NCBI RefSeq assembly: GCF_008831285.2
Contig: NC_045149.1
Location: forward strand, 22,512,535 to 22,576,534
Direction of reading: 5' to 3'
Source: Nymphaea colorata
Lineage: Eukaryota; Streptophyta; Magnoliopsida; Nymphaeales; Nymphaeaceae
Length of the DNA stretch: 64,000 nucleotides
Every line of letters begins with the position of its first letter. Position 1 is the stretch's first letter. Position numbers and translations under genes: made by a program. This document shows positions 22,690 through 35,640 of this stretch, in pieces. Below the pieces are notes generated by a model. It was not told the origin of the DNA. It saw only the letters and a list, made by a program, of their open reading frames with translations, and did no database searches.

Positions 22690-24616
22690 GAAGGGGGGAG
22701 GAGTAGCAGGAACAATGGCCAGAGGATCCCCAAGGGTATGGATTCGACAGAACAGGGCTCCAACCATCCATGGCTGTCGATTGTGCAAGGGGAAGCGGAG
22801 GGGCGGAGGGAGACCCGGGCCCGCCTGGGCCATGGCCCGGGTGAACTTGTGAGGAAAAAAAAAATCAAATTAAAAAAATTAGTTTTTTTTACTCTGGCCC
22901 AACCCGTAGATGGACTTGGCCCGACCCAAGATGGTCTTGGCCCGACCCGTCTTTCATCTCTTTCTCTCTCGCAATCTCGCTCACTCCGTCTGTGCCCTAC
23001 CCTGTCCTTTCGCCCCTCTCTCTCCCGTTTGGATGGTCCCCTCCTATCTGGCCCCTCTTTCTCCCCCTTGCTCGGATGGTCCCCTCCTCTCTGGCCCACA
23101 ACTGTAAAAGATAGCAGGGCCCTTTCTCTCACAGTCTCACGCCCTCTCTCTCGCTGGCTCCTCTTTCTCTGCCCTGGCCCACAGGCCACAATCACACATC
23201 TCGCTAGATGCTAGCTCCTCCTTCCTGACTCACTGGCTGCCCTGGCCCACAGCACAAATCCACAATCACAGCTCTTGCTTGCTAGTCGTTGCCCGCTGGC
23301 TCCCTCTCTCATTGCCCTGACCTGGCCGGCTGGCCCACAATCTGTTGCTTGATTTTGGAGACTGATGAAGCAGGGTTTGGGAATTTCTTCTTGGTTGTTT
23401 TGATCCAAATAGCACATTTGAGGAGAGAAATCAGATAAAGCAGCGCAGGAGGTACTCTAGTTTTCTGTAGCTAATTAATATTTTCCCTATGTTTCTTATC
23501 TACACTAGAGTAATTTCTTGAAGAAGTTTAGAGGATATTTCTTCAAGTGAAGCGTTGCAAACATTAAAACTTTAGCACTGTGGATTCATGCTTTCAGACC
23601 ATGCACTTTAGCATAATTTATTTCGTGGATGGTTTCCATTTTGTAAGATTTAAGTAAAATTAAACTCTCCTGTATATAACACTAAAATTCAGTTTCTGTT
23701 GGACTAAGGGCGAAAGGTCTGACCAGGACTGCTCTTAACAGTTAACCCCAACACTGGTGGTCACTCTTCTACCAGGTGTGCATACGCATGCACAGACACG
23801 GGCTGAGAGAGAGAAAAAAAAATGGAAAAGGAGAGAGAAGTTCGTAAAGGAGACAAAATCTAGATCCACGTTTTTTATGCAATCTAATATTGTAGATATG
23901 ATCTTAAGAAGAAGAACATGTATAAATTACACATTTATGGACTTTAATAATGTTTTTTAATAATAAAAAATGAACGGCTCTTATAATACTAACATTTTGA
24001 TAGTAGAAATATTAAATTATGTACAAAAATAACTTGAATTAAATATGATTTGTGTTGAACTAGTGTTTATGAATATATTGTGATCTTCACTATATTTTTA
24101 AATGCAAAATTAAGAGGTTGGCTTTCGTCCCTTACCTAAATAATTTGGCATTTACTCATTATATATATATATATATATAAGGCAGAGTCCTTTGGCCAAC
24201 CAAATCTCTGTTCAATCATGGTTCATCGATGTAGTGATTAAAGATACTGCTTGATTCATATGCAGTGAAAGGTCGGAGGATTTTTTTTGTCCAAACTTAG
24301 TTTTAGAAATCCATGAATCCTATGTGCACACACACACATACATATGTAGCCTTCCCACCAATGACACATACATATACAGATGGTGTTATAATCTACTTCA
24401 TCTGCTACCACAAAGGCTTGATCTAGTTGTCTACCATCGCTTCGTATTTGGACGGTCCTGAATATAGAACAAGATTAGATCTGATATGCGCTGTCAATCC
24501 TTCCTGTCATAGATTGGTGAGAGTGAAGTTTCTGAAGCAAAGTGGGAGAGCACAGCCAGAAATTGACAGGACGGGTACTTCTGTGATAGATTGGTATTCG
24601 ATACCTATAACTTCTG
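22690..24616. other. GC- and CT-rich insertion then AT-rich DNA, no gene
   Basis: 22780-23380 is unusually GC- and CT-rich with repeated TGGCCC and CCCGACCC words, and may be a non-autonomous transposon; I could not find its ends. 23420-24616 is AT-rich with short TA and CA runs. A GGTCGGAGGATTTTTTTTG word at about 24270 might be the degraded left end of the hAT element that follows. Confidence 0.4.
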
Positions 24617-27020
24617 ATGATTGGTAATGTGACTACTTGGACTATTGCAGTTGGTCATATCATGTCTTGGCAGAAACCTCTTGATCTTGTTCTTTGTGAC
24701 TCAGATTCTCCACCTTTTAAGTATTCAAGAATTGAAACTGCAGAAAGCATCGTGCGTGATCCAGGGTTGCGGCGTCCTATATGGGAGATATCAGTAAATA
24801 AGAGAGATGAAGTTAGGCGAGCATATATTAATTATGGGCCATATCAACACAAACTTCATAGATATCCAATGTCAGGTCCTTCAAGTCATCCTCGTAAATT
24901 TCAAGCTTCATGGTTTCAAAAATTTTCATGGTTAGAATATTCTCCCAAGACAGACAGTGCATATTGTTTGCCGTGTTATCTCTTCAGTACTCCATATTCA
25001 AATGACAGTCCATTTATTACTGAAGGATTCAGAGTTTGGAAGAGGGTGGGTGGTAATGAGAAACAATGTGCATTTCGTATTCATGAAGGGACAAGTCAAA
25101 ATTCACCTCATAATATGAATGTGAGTGCATTTAATGACTTAAGTCGTCAAAGCAAACACATAGATAAAATGATTGGAAAGCAAAGTTCAGAGCTTGTTCA
25201 CAACAACCGCTTGAGATTGAAGGCATCTGTAGACGCAATTCGTTGGTTAGCATTTCAAGCTTGTGCTTTTAGAGGCCATGATGAAAGTTCAAGTTCAATG
25301 AATCAAGGTAACTTTATTGAGTTCATTAAAACTTTAGCTAGTTATAATGACAAAGTTGCACAAGTTGTCTTGGATAATGCTCCAAAGAATGCTAAATATA
25401 CATCACCAACAGTTCAGAAAGAAATTTTACATGTTTTTGCAAGTAAAGTGAGAGCTAAAATTATAGAAGAAATTGGTGATGCTAAATATTGTATTATTAT
25501 TGATGAAGCTCGAGATAAGTCCAAGAGAGAGCAAATGGCTGTTGTTCTTAGATTTGTTAACAAGCAAGGTCAAGTTCAAGAGCGATTTTTAAGTGTTGTG
25601 CATGTAAGGGATACTACAGCAATTACTTTGAAGAATGCAATTTGTACTTTGTTATCTCAACATAATCTTAGCATTCAAGATATACGGGGTCAAGGATATG
25701 ATGGTGCTAGTAATATGCGAGGTGAATTAAATGGATTGCAAGCATTAATTTTGAATGAATGTCCTTATGCATATTATGTTCATTGTTTTGCTCATAGATT
25801 ACAACTTGCACTTGTTGCAGCTTCAAAAGAAGTTGGTCATGTTCAGAAAATTTTTTGAACAGTTAACATATGTAATTAATGCTGTTAGTGCAAGCAGTAA
25901 ACGTAATGATGAATTGCATGAAGCTCAAGCAAATGAATTTGTATTCAGAATTGCTATAGATGAACTTGAAACTGGAAGAGGACTTAATCAAATTGGATCA
26001 CTACAGCGGCCTGGTGATACTAGATGGGGATCTCATTTTGTGTCTGTGTGCAGTTTATTAAAAATGTTCAATGCAACATGTGTAGTATTGGAAAATTTAA
26101 GAGACAATGGATCAACATCTCAAATACGGGGTGAAGGTCTTTCAGCTTATGACATGATCACATCCTTTGACTTTGTATTTATTTTACACTTGGTACAACA
26201 AATTTTGGGACAGAGTGATACTCTTTGTCAGTCATTGCAAAGGCAAAGACAAGACATTTTAAATGCAATGACTATGGTTGATAATTCAAAAAAGTTCCTA
26301 CAAGAACTCAGGGAGAATGGTTGGGATTTATTTATAGAAACTGTGGGAGCATTTTGTGTGACACATGATATCCCTATTCCAGATATGGATGCTCAATATT
26401 TTGTCAGAGGATCACGTTCTCGTCGTGAATGCAATTTTATTACAGTGAGACATCATTATCATGTCGATATTTTTATTGCTGCTATTGATTCTCAACTGGT
26501 AGAGTTGAATAGTAGATTTAATGAAAATTCTATGGAAATACTACGTTTGATGTCGACATTCGACCCTAGAGATCAATATGAGTCATTTAATGCACAAGAT
26601 GCATACACTCTTGCAGAGAAGTTTTATCCTGAAGATTTTCTAGACTCAGATCTTATGAGTTTAAATTATCAGTTGATGCATTATAAAAATGATATTTGTC
26701 ATCATCCAAGTTTTCAAAATTTGGGTACACTATCAGATGTATGTCAAGCAATGATACATAGTAGAAAAAGTGAAGGATATCCTTATGTATACAGGTTGCT
26801 TAGTCTCATTTTAACGCTTCCTGTCTCCACAGCAACCACAGAAAGGGCATTCTCTGCTATGAAGCTTATTAAAACAAGGTTGCGTAACAAAATGGAGGAT
26901 GAATTCTTTGTTGATTGTTTGCTTTTGTATATTGAGAAAGAAATTGCCCAAATGTTTGATTCCAATGATATTATTGATGCCTTTTACAAGATGAAAAGCC
27001 GTAGAGCACAATTGCAATAG
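24617..27020 (+). pseudogene. hAT-family transposase, TTF zinc finger/DUF4371 (ZMYM1-like), one frameshift
   Basis: This is a nearly complete transposase of the zinc finger MYM-type protein 1-like group. The first frame (24617-25858) has the TTF-type finger (WFQKFSWLEYSPKTD followed by YCLPCYLF) and the start of the RNase H-like core, including IIDEARDKSKREQ and GQGYDGASNM. The second frame (open from 25755, used from about 25850 to 27020) carries on with FEQLTYVINAVSASSKRND, GDTRWGSH and the C-terminal hAT dimerisation region (LTLPVSTATTERAFSAMKL). The frames join by a +1 shift in the AAAATTTTTTG run near 25847-25856, where one extra base makes a TGA. Everything else is open, so the damage looks recent. 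Several ordinary hAT hallmarks (DGASNMRG, RWGSH, TTERAFS) are intact. Confidence 0.85.
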
Positions 27021-27645
27021 GTAAAGTATTTTGTTGCATCATTTTTATGTTAATGTTTATTTGAGTCATTATTTAGTTTCAATAATAAATGATGTAGTTT
27101 TTGTTTATATTTTATTGTGCAGGTGAATGAATGATGATATGTAACTATTTTCAATAAAAACAGAAGAAACAACGGATTGTGTTACATAGAAAGAATACAA
27201 AACGGCTTGTTTTAGGTAAGTAACATGTTTTGATTTTGGGGTTTATATATATATTTGTTTGCTATATTTTGAGTTGTGATATTTGCATGTCCACCTTATA
27301 CTCACTGTTTACACTTACGCCACTGTAATAGAAATAGAGCACCTTATCTGCTGAGGACAGATCGCGCTTTGTGTTAATGACACAAGCAATTATTAAATGT
27401 GCCGTAGGACAGGTCGCGCTTCACGTTCATGACGTGGGCAATTATATACGACATATGTTCAGTTTTACTATCCTGTCGTTTGCAAATATTATCTAAAGTG
27501 TATAAGTATATATAATAATAATAATAATATAATATAATATAATATATTATAGTTCATTAGACTGTTTGGCCCGCCCCTGAGAAAAATCCTGCCTCCGCCC
27601 GGAAGCAGAGCTACCCATCAATAAAATGACTTGCCACCTCTAGAA
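27021..27645 (+). mobile_element. 3' region and likely right terminus of the hAT element
   Basis: After the stop the DNA is AT-rich, with an imperfect direct repeat (GGACAGATCGCGCTT and GGACAGGTCGCGCTT) and TAA/TATAA runs near 27512-27550. At 27579-27600 the sequence GAGAAAAATCCTGCCTCCGCCC matches the inverted form of the usual CAGGGGCGGAGGCAGGATTTT terminus of this transposon group. I could not match it to a clear left terminus or target duplication. Confidence 0.45.
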
Positions 27646-27649
27646 ACCA

Positions 27650-28440
27650 GAGAGATTGATGGGTGAAAAACAATGTTCATTTCAAATGAGTCCCACAAGG
27701 CAATGTCGAAGGTTTTGGAATTCACGGCTATAGTTCCTCTAGCAGGTAGCAATGGCAAAGGGGACTACCTGTTCTTCTTTGAAGCGCTTCTAAAGCAGTG
27801 GATGCACATTCCTTCGGTGAAGTTTACGATGATCGGAAAAGGAACTTGCTAGTAAGTTCAGATTTTAAGGAAGACGTTCAAGGTGTACTAAAGCCAGGGG
27901 TCTGGAAGACTACCGCCTGCGAACAGATGATCGCGGAGACAGGAGCTGAAAGTTGTTGCGTCCACTAAGGTATGCATATCGATACGCTTTCCTGACCTGC
28001 TTGAACTATGGAATGGGGGAGCATTTGAGGAGATTGCGTCCATCATAGGTGCTCCGTATGTTAGAAAGATCAATGCACCAAAAAGATAAATAAATAGGGC
28101 TTTGCTAGAATCATTATAGAAGTCTCGGTGGGCTGCATCCCCTTGGCGGAAGTACATGCGGTCAGGGGCGGAGGGAAGGGGGGGGGGGGGGCTCACCTTG
28201 GTCATGGCCTCACCTCAACCAAATTAAAAAAAAAAAATCTAGTGTAAAAATTGAAATTTTTTTTTTCTCAATGTATTTTTTGAATATAAGTTCAGTTTGG
28301 CCCTACCCAAAACCAATCCACAAAACCTAGTCCCCATTTGGCCCGCCCTTACGGAAAATCCTAGCTCTGCCCCTGCATGCGGTGTATGAGTTCGGCAAAA
28401 GTATCATCCAGCAGGCAGAATACGGAACAAAGTGAAGTTT
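27650..28440 (+). pseudogene. LINE ORF1-type (DUF4283) remnant split by a MITE
   Basis: In broken plus-strand frames the sequence reads FEALLKQWMHIPSVKF, then CISIRFPDLLELWNGGAF and EEIASIIGAPYVRKIN. This resembles the DUF4283 region of plant LINE ORF1 proteins, where a WVRxPxLPxExWN block is followed by an AIGxxLGxxVKID block. Stops and frame shifts are frequent. The 213-bp MITE at 28163-28375 sits inside it, and the frame resumes after it (VYEFGKSIIQQAEYG). Confidence 0.4.
28163..28375. mobile_element. hAT-type MITE, 213 bp, CAGGGGCGGAG ends
   Basis: The left end CAGGGGCGGAG and right end CTCTGCCCCTG form an inverted repeat. A perfect 8-bp duplication, CATGCGGT, flanks it (28155-28162 and 28376-28383). 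A run of about 14 G lies near the left end. The right side holds CGGAAAATCCTAG, like the terminus of the transposase-bearing element just upstream, so that transposase type may have moved it. Confidence 0.9.
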
Positions 28441-30054
28441 TTGCGACCTTGGTCGAATTATAGTTTCAAATTTTAATAAGTATAGAAATATAATTTTTTA
28501 AAATTTGTATATAAGATAAATTAAATTTTGCAACATTTACATGTAAATTTTAAATTTTTCAAAGATTTTGTTGAACTCTATTTAATTTGAAGAAGAACTA
28601 TACCGTCAAACTGATAAAAAATTGGAGTGGTTGTTGTCGTGGCATATTTGTACTGAACTCTTCGGTTTAGTAAACTAGCCCAACGAGGTTCGTGGAACTG
28701 GGTCTCGTCACTAACATAATTGAGTGGCCCAATTCAACCATCTTTACTATCAATACGAAAATTAAAAGTTAATTGCAGAAAAAAGAGGTTCACGAGGGGC
28801 GAAGCAGGGGATTTTCTGTCGAAGGCCAAACTATAGTTTCAAAATTTTAACAGCCAGGCCGAATTAGAAATTTTTAATTTTTTTATATATGTTAAAGTGA
28901 AATTGTTGAAATTTATATATAAATTTCGAAAGTTCTTAAAATTTGAGAGAGGAGGGAACAAGTGCCCCCTGCCAGCCCTCCTGCCTCTGCCCTTGTTGCC
29001 ACGACAAACTTGTTTAAGTAACATGTACATTCACTCAGTAGTGGAGGTAGGGAATTTCAATAGTGGGGTTAAACTATAGTTTCTAAATTTTAACGGGGAA
29101 AAAATATAATTTTTCAGAACTTTACATGTGCTAAATAATTTTTTTATATTACATACAAATTTTGGTTTTTTGAAAGTTCGAGGGGGGCCATTGCCCCTAA
29201 CGACACCCCCAGTCTCTGAATAGACCCCTCAATTGGTGTTTAAAATAATTGCAAATCCACCTACAACCCTCACATACAGAAAATATTAAGGTTTGAGCTA
29301 CAATAGCATTCTGTACGACAATAATTCAATTAGAAGTAAACAGATTCAAACCACAAGCAATACAAACACCAACATTTGTCTATATATTTTCCCTAGCTGG
29401 AGCTTCCTCACTGTCGAATGATACTCCTCCATATGGACGTTGTTGTTGGTCTGTTACTATAGCTACCCACTGAAGTTGGCTGACCAAGCTCAGCTCTCAC
29501 AGTGCCAAGGGATGGTCCTCCTTGAGCAGGATCGAGGGAACGACATTGCTAAGCACCTAAGTGGGTCTTAAACTGGTCTAGGATACTTTGCACAACATGG
29601 CTCATTGTGTATATCCAATTGGTTTGGTTTCAATATCAGATCAAACTGTTATAAAAAAATTAAAAACAAAATTTAACATCAGATTAAGAAATTAAATCGG
29701 ATTCAGATTTACAAAATAATATCTGATCAGATTTGGATTCAAATATGGATAAATATTCGAACAAATTTGGATTCAGTAGGGAAATCTTTGATGATTTTAC
29801 TATGGAAAACTTCTTAACGAAAAGGGCATGCATTAGGTCATTTTTCCTATGTATACCTTTTACGACACAATTTTTTTGGGGTTACAAATGCATAAATATG
29901 ACCTAAAGAGATTACTATAATTGCCAATATTTCCTCAAGGGAAAGTAAGCAATATGAACTTTTGTTGACAAGAGAGGCATGCATCTTGGGTCTTCATTGG
30001 TGGTGAAGGCCTGCAGACGTCGAAACGGCATTTATGTCTTTGTACCAAAAAAAA

Positions 30055-30091
<37 letters not shown>

Positions 30092-30299
30092 CGACAAATG
30101 GAACACAGGCTTATACTTCACAGACAGACTTTAATAATTGATAGGTGACATCAACTTAGTTCAAGCGCTCCCCTCACTCACATAATAACCATCTTTGCTT
30201 TATTGCAAGACTAAGTGCACTATATTGTCCAAATAAATCGACATTAACGTGCTTTGAAGAAATAAGAAACACAAATGAAGTGGCTCATGAAGCAAGCAA
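28440..30299. other. Intergenic with decayed MITE copies, no gene
   Basis: Two older MITE-like blocks of one family are visible: about 28796-28996 (GGGGATTTTCTGTCGAAGGCC to CCCTCCTGCCTCTGCCC) and about 29038-29220 (GTGGAGGTAGGG to GGGGGGCCATTGCCCC). Both share AAACTATAGTTTC-AAATTTTAAC. Their target duplications are not clear. A (TA)n run lies at 30057-30087. From about 30160 the sequence is the 3' flank of copy D. Confidence 0.45.
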
Positions 30300-33200
30300 T
30301 CAGATAATTGGGATTACCGAATTTCTTCTTGCACTGTGACAAGAGGGCATGCAACTCTGATGGAATCCACAACCTGACTCATGGTTGGTCTTCCTTTCTT
30401 TTTCTATGCACTGCAGAGCCACCTTAATTGGAATGTCCACGCTTGAGCTGTTATACATTCCAGACCACTGTTGATCTACTATTTCTTCCGCCCAATTCTG
30501 ATTCCTTCTCACCATTTCTCTAATCCATGAAATAAGTTGTTTGTTTCCAACTTCCATTTTCACCTATCTGTTGAAATCCAGTGGAAATTGGCCAGTCACC
30601 AACTCTAGCACCAAAATTCTATAGCTGTATACATCGACCCTAGATGTGATGGGTAGGTCCAAAATCCACTCAAGAGCCATATAACCACTTGTTCCTCTCA
30701 CCCTAGAAAATTCGAAAATGTTATTTCCACCCCAATCAAAAGACAAGGACAGACCAAACTCTACTACTTTTGGCAGGAAAACCTTGTTCAAAAGAACATT
30801 TTGTGGTTTTACATCACAGTGAAGAACCCATTCTAACTCCTCATGAAGACAAGCAAGTGCTTTGTTGTACCAAGTGCAAGAGCGGACCGATTTTCCCAAG
30901 TAAGCACAGTACCATTGCTGAACAAGTTCTTCTCAAGGGACCCATTTTCTAAGTACTCATAAACTAATAGTTTTTTTTTTGTTTTTCATCACAAAATCCA
31001 AACATAATCACTTAACTCATATGATTGAATCTTCCAATAGTGCTTATCTCACTCCAAAACTGTGCTTCTGGTCCGTAGATCAACCCTCTTAGCTTCTTTA
31101 CAACCACAACTCTCTTATCCTCTAGGACTCCTTTATAAACCACCCCAAATCCTCCCCTACTGATTTCACCATTAAAATTGTTTGTGGCTTTCTTCAACGC
31201 TTCAAAAGTGGAACTTCTAAAGCCCATTGTACCAGCCACAGCCTTGACTGAGATTTCTGAGGTCCATTGTTTTCTTATGAAGATAAACCCAACCAAATGT
31301 AAAACACATTTATATCTGAAATCCCAATTGCTATAACAAAACGAGTGGATATTTTAAATAGTCTCCATGTGCTTCGCTGACTTTAGGTAAATATACTTCT
31401 CGACAATCTAGATTGGAATGATCAATACTGCTGGCGATAAAGTTCATTTGTATGGGAATTTTGACATACATATCGACAACAAAGTGAGAACTGGAGGTAC
31501 CACTAAAGAGAATGCTCTTTGGGTAGCAATTTTTTCAACAAACCAGCCTATATCCAAAAGCCATGACAGTTGTAGTCACTTCTGCAGATGCTTTCACAAG
31601 ATTCAAATGATATTTTTGTTTGATAGTTTAAATCATTTTTATAGAAATCTGCACGTGGGAGTTTAATAAAGTTCACTTCTGCCTTATTGCAAACAATATC
31701 GAATTCTGGTTTGCATCCTTGACTCCATTCTATAGAATCTTTCAATTGAAAACCAAGAGGACAAGTGCATGTGGGGTGTGGTTTGTAAAAACAGATGCCA
31801 TTTTCCCCACAAAGGCCTTGAACTCTACATCTTACCAATTTTGGCATCCATGAAACTTCCCAATTTTTTGTTGTGTGATTGAGGCTATAGAGCCTCAGAA
31901 TTCCATCGAAATCGATTGCTAATCTTCCCTTGACTCCTAAGCCAAAATCTAATGCAGAAAATTGCAACCTATCACTTGATTTAAACTGATCCATGTCATC
32001 CACAATTGTGTACCTTGAACTATTATACCTATGAAAGAATTCCAAGCGAAACAGTGTCATAGATTGACATAATAAACTATAGAAGCTTAAATTAAGAACA
32101 ACCCTCTTGACAATAATTTTTTAGACTGTGGAATCAAATCACAGGTAAGAATGAGAGAGAGGGAGATTAAAATACTCCATGCTGTAACATTATTGATAAT
32201 TAATCAAGTAGGTCAGGTGCAGGGACTTTAATATTGTTAATGCAAAATAAACAAGTTGCAGGATGAGAAGAAATGGCATTTTTTGTTGCTTTCTTGTTTT
32301 GTCCTTATAAAGAGGCTTCTTATGCCCTCCTTATTAACTTTAATCAGACAGACCATTGGATTGAATCTGACTCTGCATGTGTTGAACATACGGATTATAT
32401 TTATAATTGCATATGGCTCTACATGGCTCTGTATTGGCTACTTTATGGACAATGTATGGGCCAAGCCAATGCATTTTAATTGAATCATTAACATAAACAC
32501 AAAAGGTCACGAGTTAAATAAAAAACAAGTTAAAACTTTTAATTAATTAGATTTTTGAATTGCAGACAAAAAGGTATAAAAATAATAAAGATTAACAAAT
32601 GTAAATTTTTGTTAAATGGTTAAGGATATAAAATCAATAACAATTTATAGTGTTTTAGTTAGTCAATCTAAAAAAATAATTATCTTTTATGCTAATAGAA
32701 ACTAATTAATTTGGGCATTACTAAGATAATATAAGCTAATGAACTTGAATGGATCTTTCCTTGAAGATAGTTTTAGTGTTTTAGTATACTGACCTCAACT
32801 TAAGTTAGTAACAACTTAGCATTAATTGACAAATAATTTTTATTAATTATAGCATCAACTTTACATGTATTTTTAACAATAGGAAGCAAATAAAATACAT
32901 ATACAAATTAATTAAAATTGTCTGACTATGGCTCCAAACTAAGTAAGTACCTGGTCCTTCCATTCAGGAAGACATCATAGTCAGGGTTGGGCCAGTAGAT
33001 GCTGGACATGTAGAGCCCGTCATAAGTGAAACTCAGAAGTGGGCAACAAAGTAACTGGTGGTGTAGACGTCCACAACTGCTCTATACACCAAGCGGATGG
33101 AGTTGGTCAATGGCTGCCCCGGCAGTTGTAAAGGGTCATCACCGACTCTCTTGGAAGAGTCGAGAAGACTCAAGTAGCTGTGAGCTTCCTTTTTAAAGGC

Positions 33201-33720
33201 GGTACATGTAATGATTAAAAGAAAATAAAATTAAAAAATTAATAATAATTAGAATTCGTGGATTCTTCCACCACTGACTAGTCCTCCCTATAAATAGGAG
33301 TGGGTAGCCATTTTGTATAGCATCAAAAAAATCAAGAGAGTAGTAGGGTACTTGGGTGATAGCTCACTACGTGAGTTTGTTGAGGTGAGTTCTTGTACCT
33401 CACTTTTGTAAGTTTCATCTTAACAAATAATGCAAATATATTATTTAAGTATAATTGGTGCATTTAAGTCATTTGTTGAGATCATTTTGTGAACTTTGTT
33501 GGTTTGGTGATTAAGCTTTTACTAATTAAGTTTTATTAGTTTATTATTAAGAATTCTTTGAGACGTGAAGACTCTGCCGGTTGTTCTTCGCATAAATTCG
33601 GGTTTGGATCTATGTTATATCTGGGGCCCATATTTTCTCCTACAATTGGTATCAGAGCAAGGTTCAGTCTAAGGGCCAGTTTAGTAGTGAGATTAATTAG
33701 GCTAATTATAATCTGAAATT

Positions 33721-34360
33721 ATGGCAGCATTAGCGGTTACATTAAATAATATTGAAAAGTTTAACAATAGCAATTATGGCTATTGGAAATCTTGCATGGA
33801 GTTGTATTTTTTAGGACAGAAATTATTGGATATAGTATTGGGATCATACACAAATATTCCTATCGACGAGAAAGCTAAGAAGAAATGGATGATCAAAGTA
33901 GGGAAAGCTTTATTTGCAATTAAGGTATCAATTGAGAATTATTTATAAGAGCATATACAAGATACTAAGACTCCTAAAGAAGCATGGGATGCTTTTGCAA
34001 TTCTATTTTTTTCAGTCAATGATGCTTACCTACAACTGTTAGAAAATGAGTTAGCTACATTAACTAAGGAAGACAAGTTGATAGCATAATATGTTATGAA
34101 TATTTGTAGGGTGGTTTCTCGATTTGACCCTGAGTGTAAAATTATTAAGGCTTGTATGCAGTGAATTCTTATCCGTGGACTTCATCTAGAATTTACTAGT
34201 TTTATAATTGATATTCAAGGCTAGCTAGTTCAGCCAACTTTGCTGGAGTTAGAGAATCTTTTAATCAATCAAGAAACATTAGCGAAGCAGATGGGTAGAC
34301 TTTCACTCAAAGTAAATAATGATGAAGCTTTGTTTAGTAAAGGTCAGATATCACATTGAC
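33721..34360 (+). pseudogene. copia gag remnant
   Basis: From an ATG at 33721 the sequence reads FNNSNYGYWKSCMELYFLGQ, the usual start of copia gag proteins (UBN2 family). A TAA follows at residue 76, and the frame resumes with TPKEAWDAF and later LLELENLLINQE. A CCHC knuckle (CFRCENFGHFVC, near 34469-34504) lies just after. Several stops show it is inactive. Confidence 0.75.
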
Positions 34361-34689
34361 CAGCTAAGCCAGTCATTACGTCACCAAGTAGGAATATTGA
34401 TGAAAAGAAATATAAATAGAAAAAAACAAGAGAAACTACACAATAGTGGAGACAAAAAAAAAGTGTTTTAGATGTGAAAATTTTGGTCATTTTGTTTGTG
34501 ACTTCAATGTCAAAATAGATGAAAGAAATGCAGTTACGACAAGTAAGCAACATAAGGGAGCTAATGAGATTGTACAGAATAGTTAGTTTCTATACTCAAT
34601 AAAGGCTAAAGAGGATATTGAACAAGAAAGATATAATTCTGCACACATAAAACCTATAAAAGAAAAAAAAGAGAAGAACAATTATCAAA

Positions 34690-35640
34690 CTGATAGGATA
34701 ATTGATTATGGATGTTCAAATCATATAACTGGTGACGAGAGCAAGTTCTTAAGTATGAAAAAATATGATGAAAATTGAGTTGTTGTTACTGCTAAAAACA
34801 CAAAGCTCTCAGTGGCTCATATTAGAAAAGGTGAGGTTATAGCTAACCTTGGTAAAAACCAGATTTTATGAAACATTTATCATGTTTTAGGAATGACAAA
34901 GAACTTGTCTGTGCTACAACTTACAGTTTTAGGTCACTATGTAATATTCAAGGAATTCCCATATTTGAAAGAAGAAAAGTTGAGTCAATATATGTCATGT
35001 CAATAGAAACAACATATATTGGCAAAACAAAGAAGCATGACACTTCAGATATCTGGCATAAGAGACTCGCTCATGTTGAATACAACAAACTCCGAGAGAT
35101 GTCTAATTAAGGGCAGTTTATTCGCATGTCAAAGCTAGAGGTATGAACAGGCAAAGTATGTCTAGGGTGTTAATATGGAAATGCACAAAGGAGGCCATTC
35201 AAAAAATCAAATTATAAAACTAAAGCATCATTCGAGCTTGTGCATTCAAATGTACTCGGCAAACACATCAGTTGCAAGTAAGTCATATTTATCACATTTA
35301 TTAATGCTTTTTTTAGATATACTTGGGTCTATATCATGAAATAAAAATCTGGAGCACTTGAAAAGTTTAAGGAGTTTCACCAGATCATGAGAAAAGAACT
35401 CAGGTATAGAATTTGGTGTCATATGCACTGGTAATGGTAGCGAATATACATGTGACATGTTTTTAGCATACATGAAGCAGCATAGTATTCAAAGCCAATT
35501 TACATGTGTCCATACGCGACAACAAAATGGAGTGGCAGAACGGAAGAATCGTCGCATAGCAGAAACATGTTGAAGCATGATGCATGCAAAAAACATGCCA
35601 CCAAGATTTTGTGTTGAGTGTGTTAGTACCGCTGTATACA
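34690..35640 (+). pseudogene. copia protease and integrase remnant
   Basis: RIIDYGCSNHITGD near 34695 corresponds to the protease active-site region, where the family has DSGAT/C-SxH; here the Asp-Ser-Gly is changed. DIWHKRLAHVEYNKL near 35047 is the pre-integrase HxxxH part. FELVHSNVLG and the following frames (to about 35600) are the integrase core, with many stops and shifts. Confidence 0.65.

Noticed and set aside
22501-23214. 237-codon plus-strand frame
   Set aside because: Most of it reads GC/CT-rich low-complexity DNA in a frame different from the more protein-like short ATG frame; no family features.
25847-25856. Programmed +1 frameshifting in the hAT transposase
   Set aside because: hAT transposases are not known to need frameshifting, and a one-base change in a homopolymer explains it more simply; kept only as a remote option.
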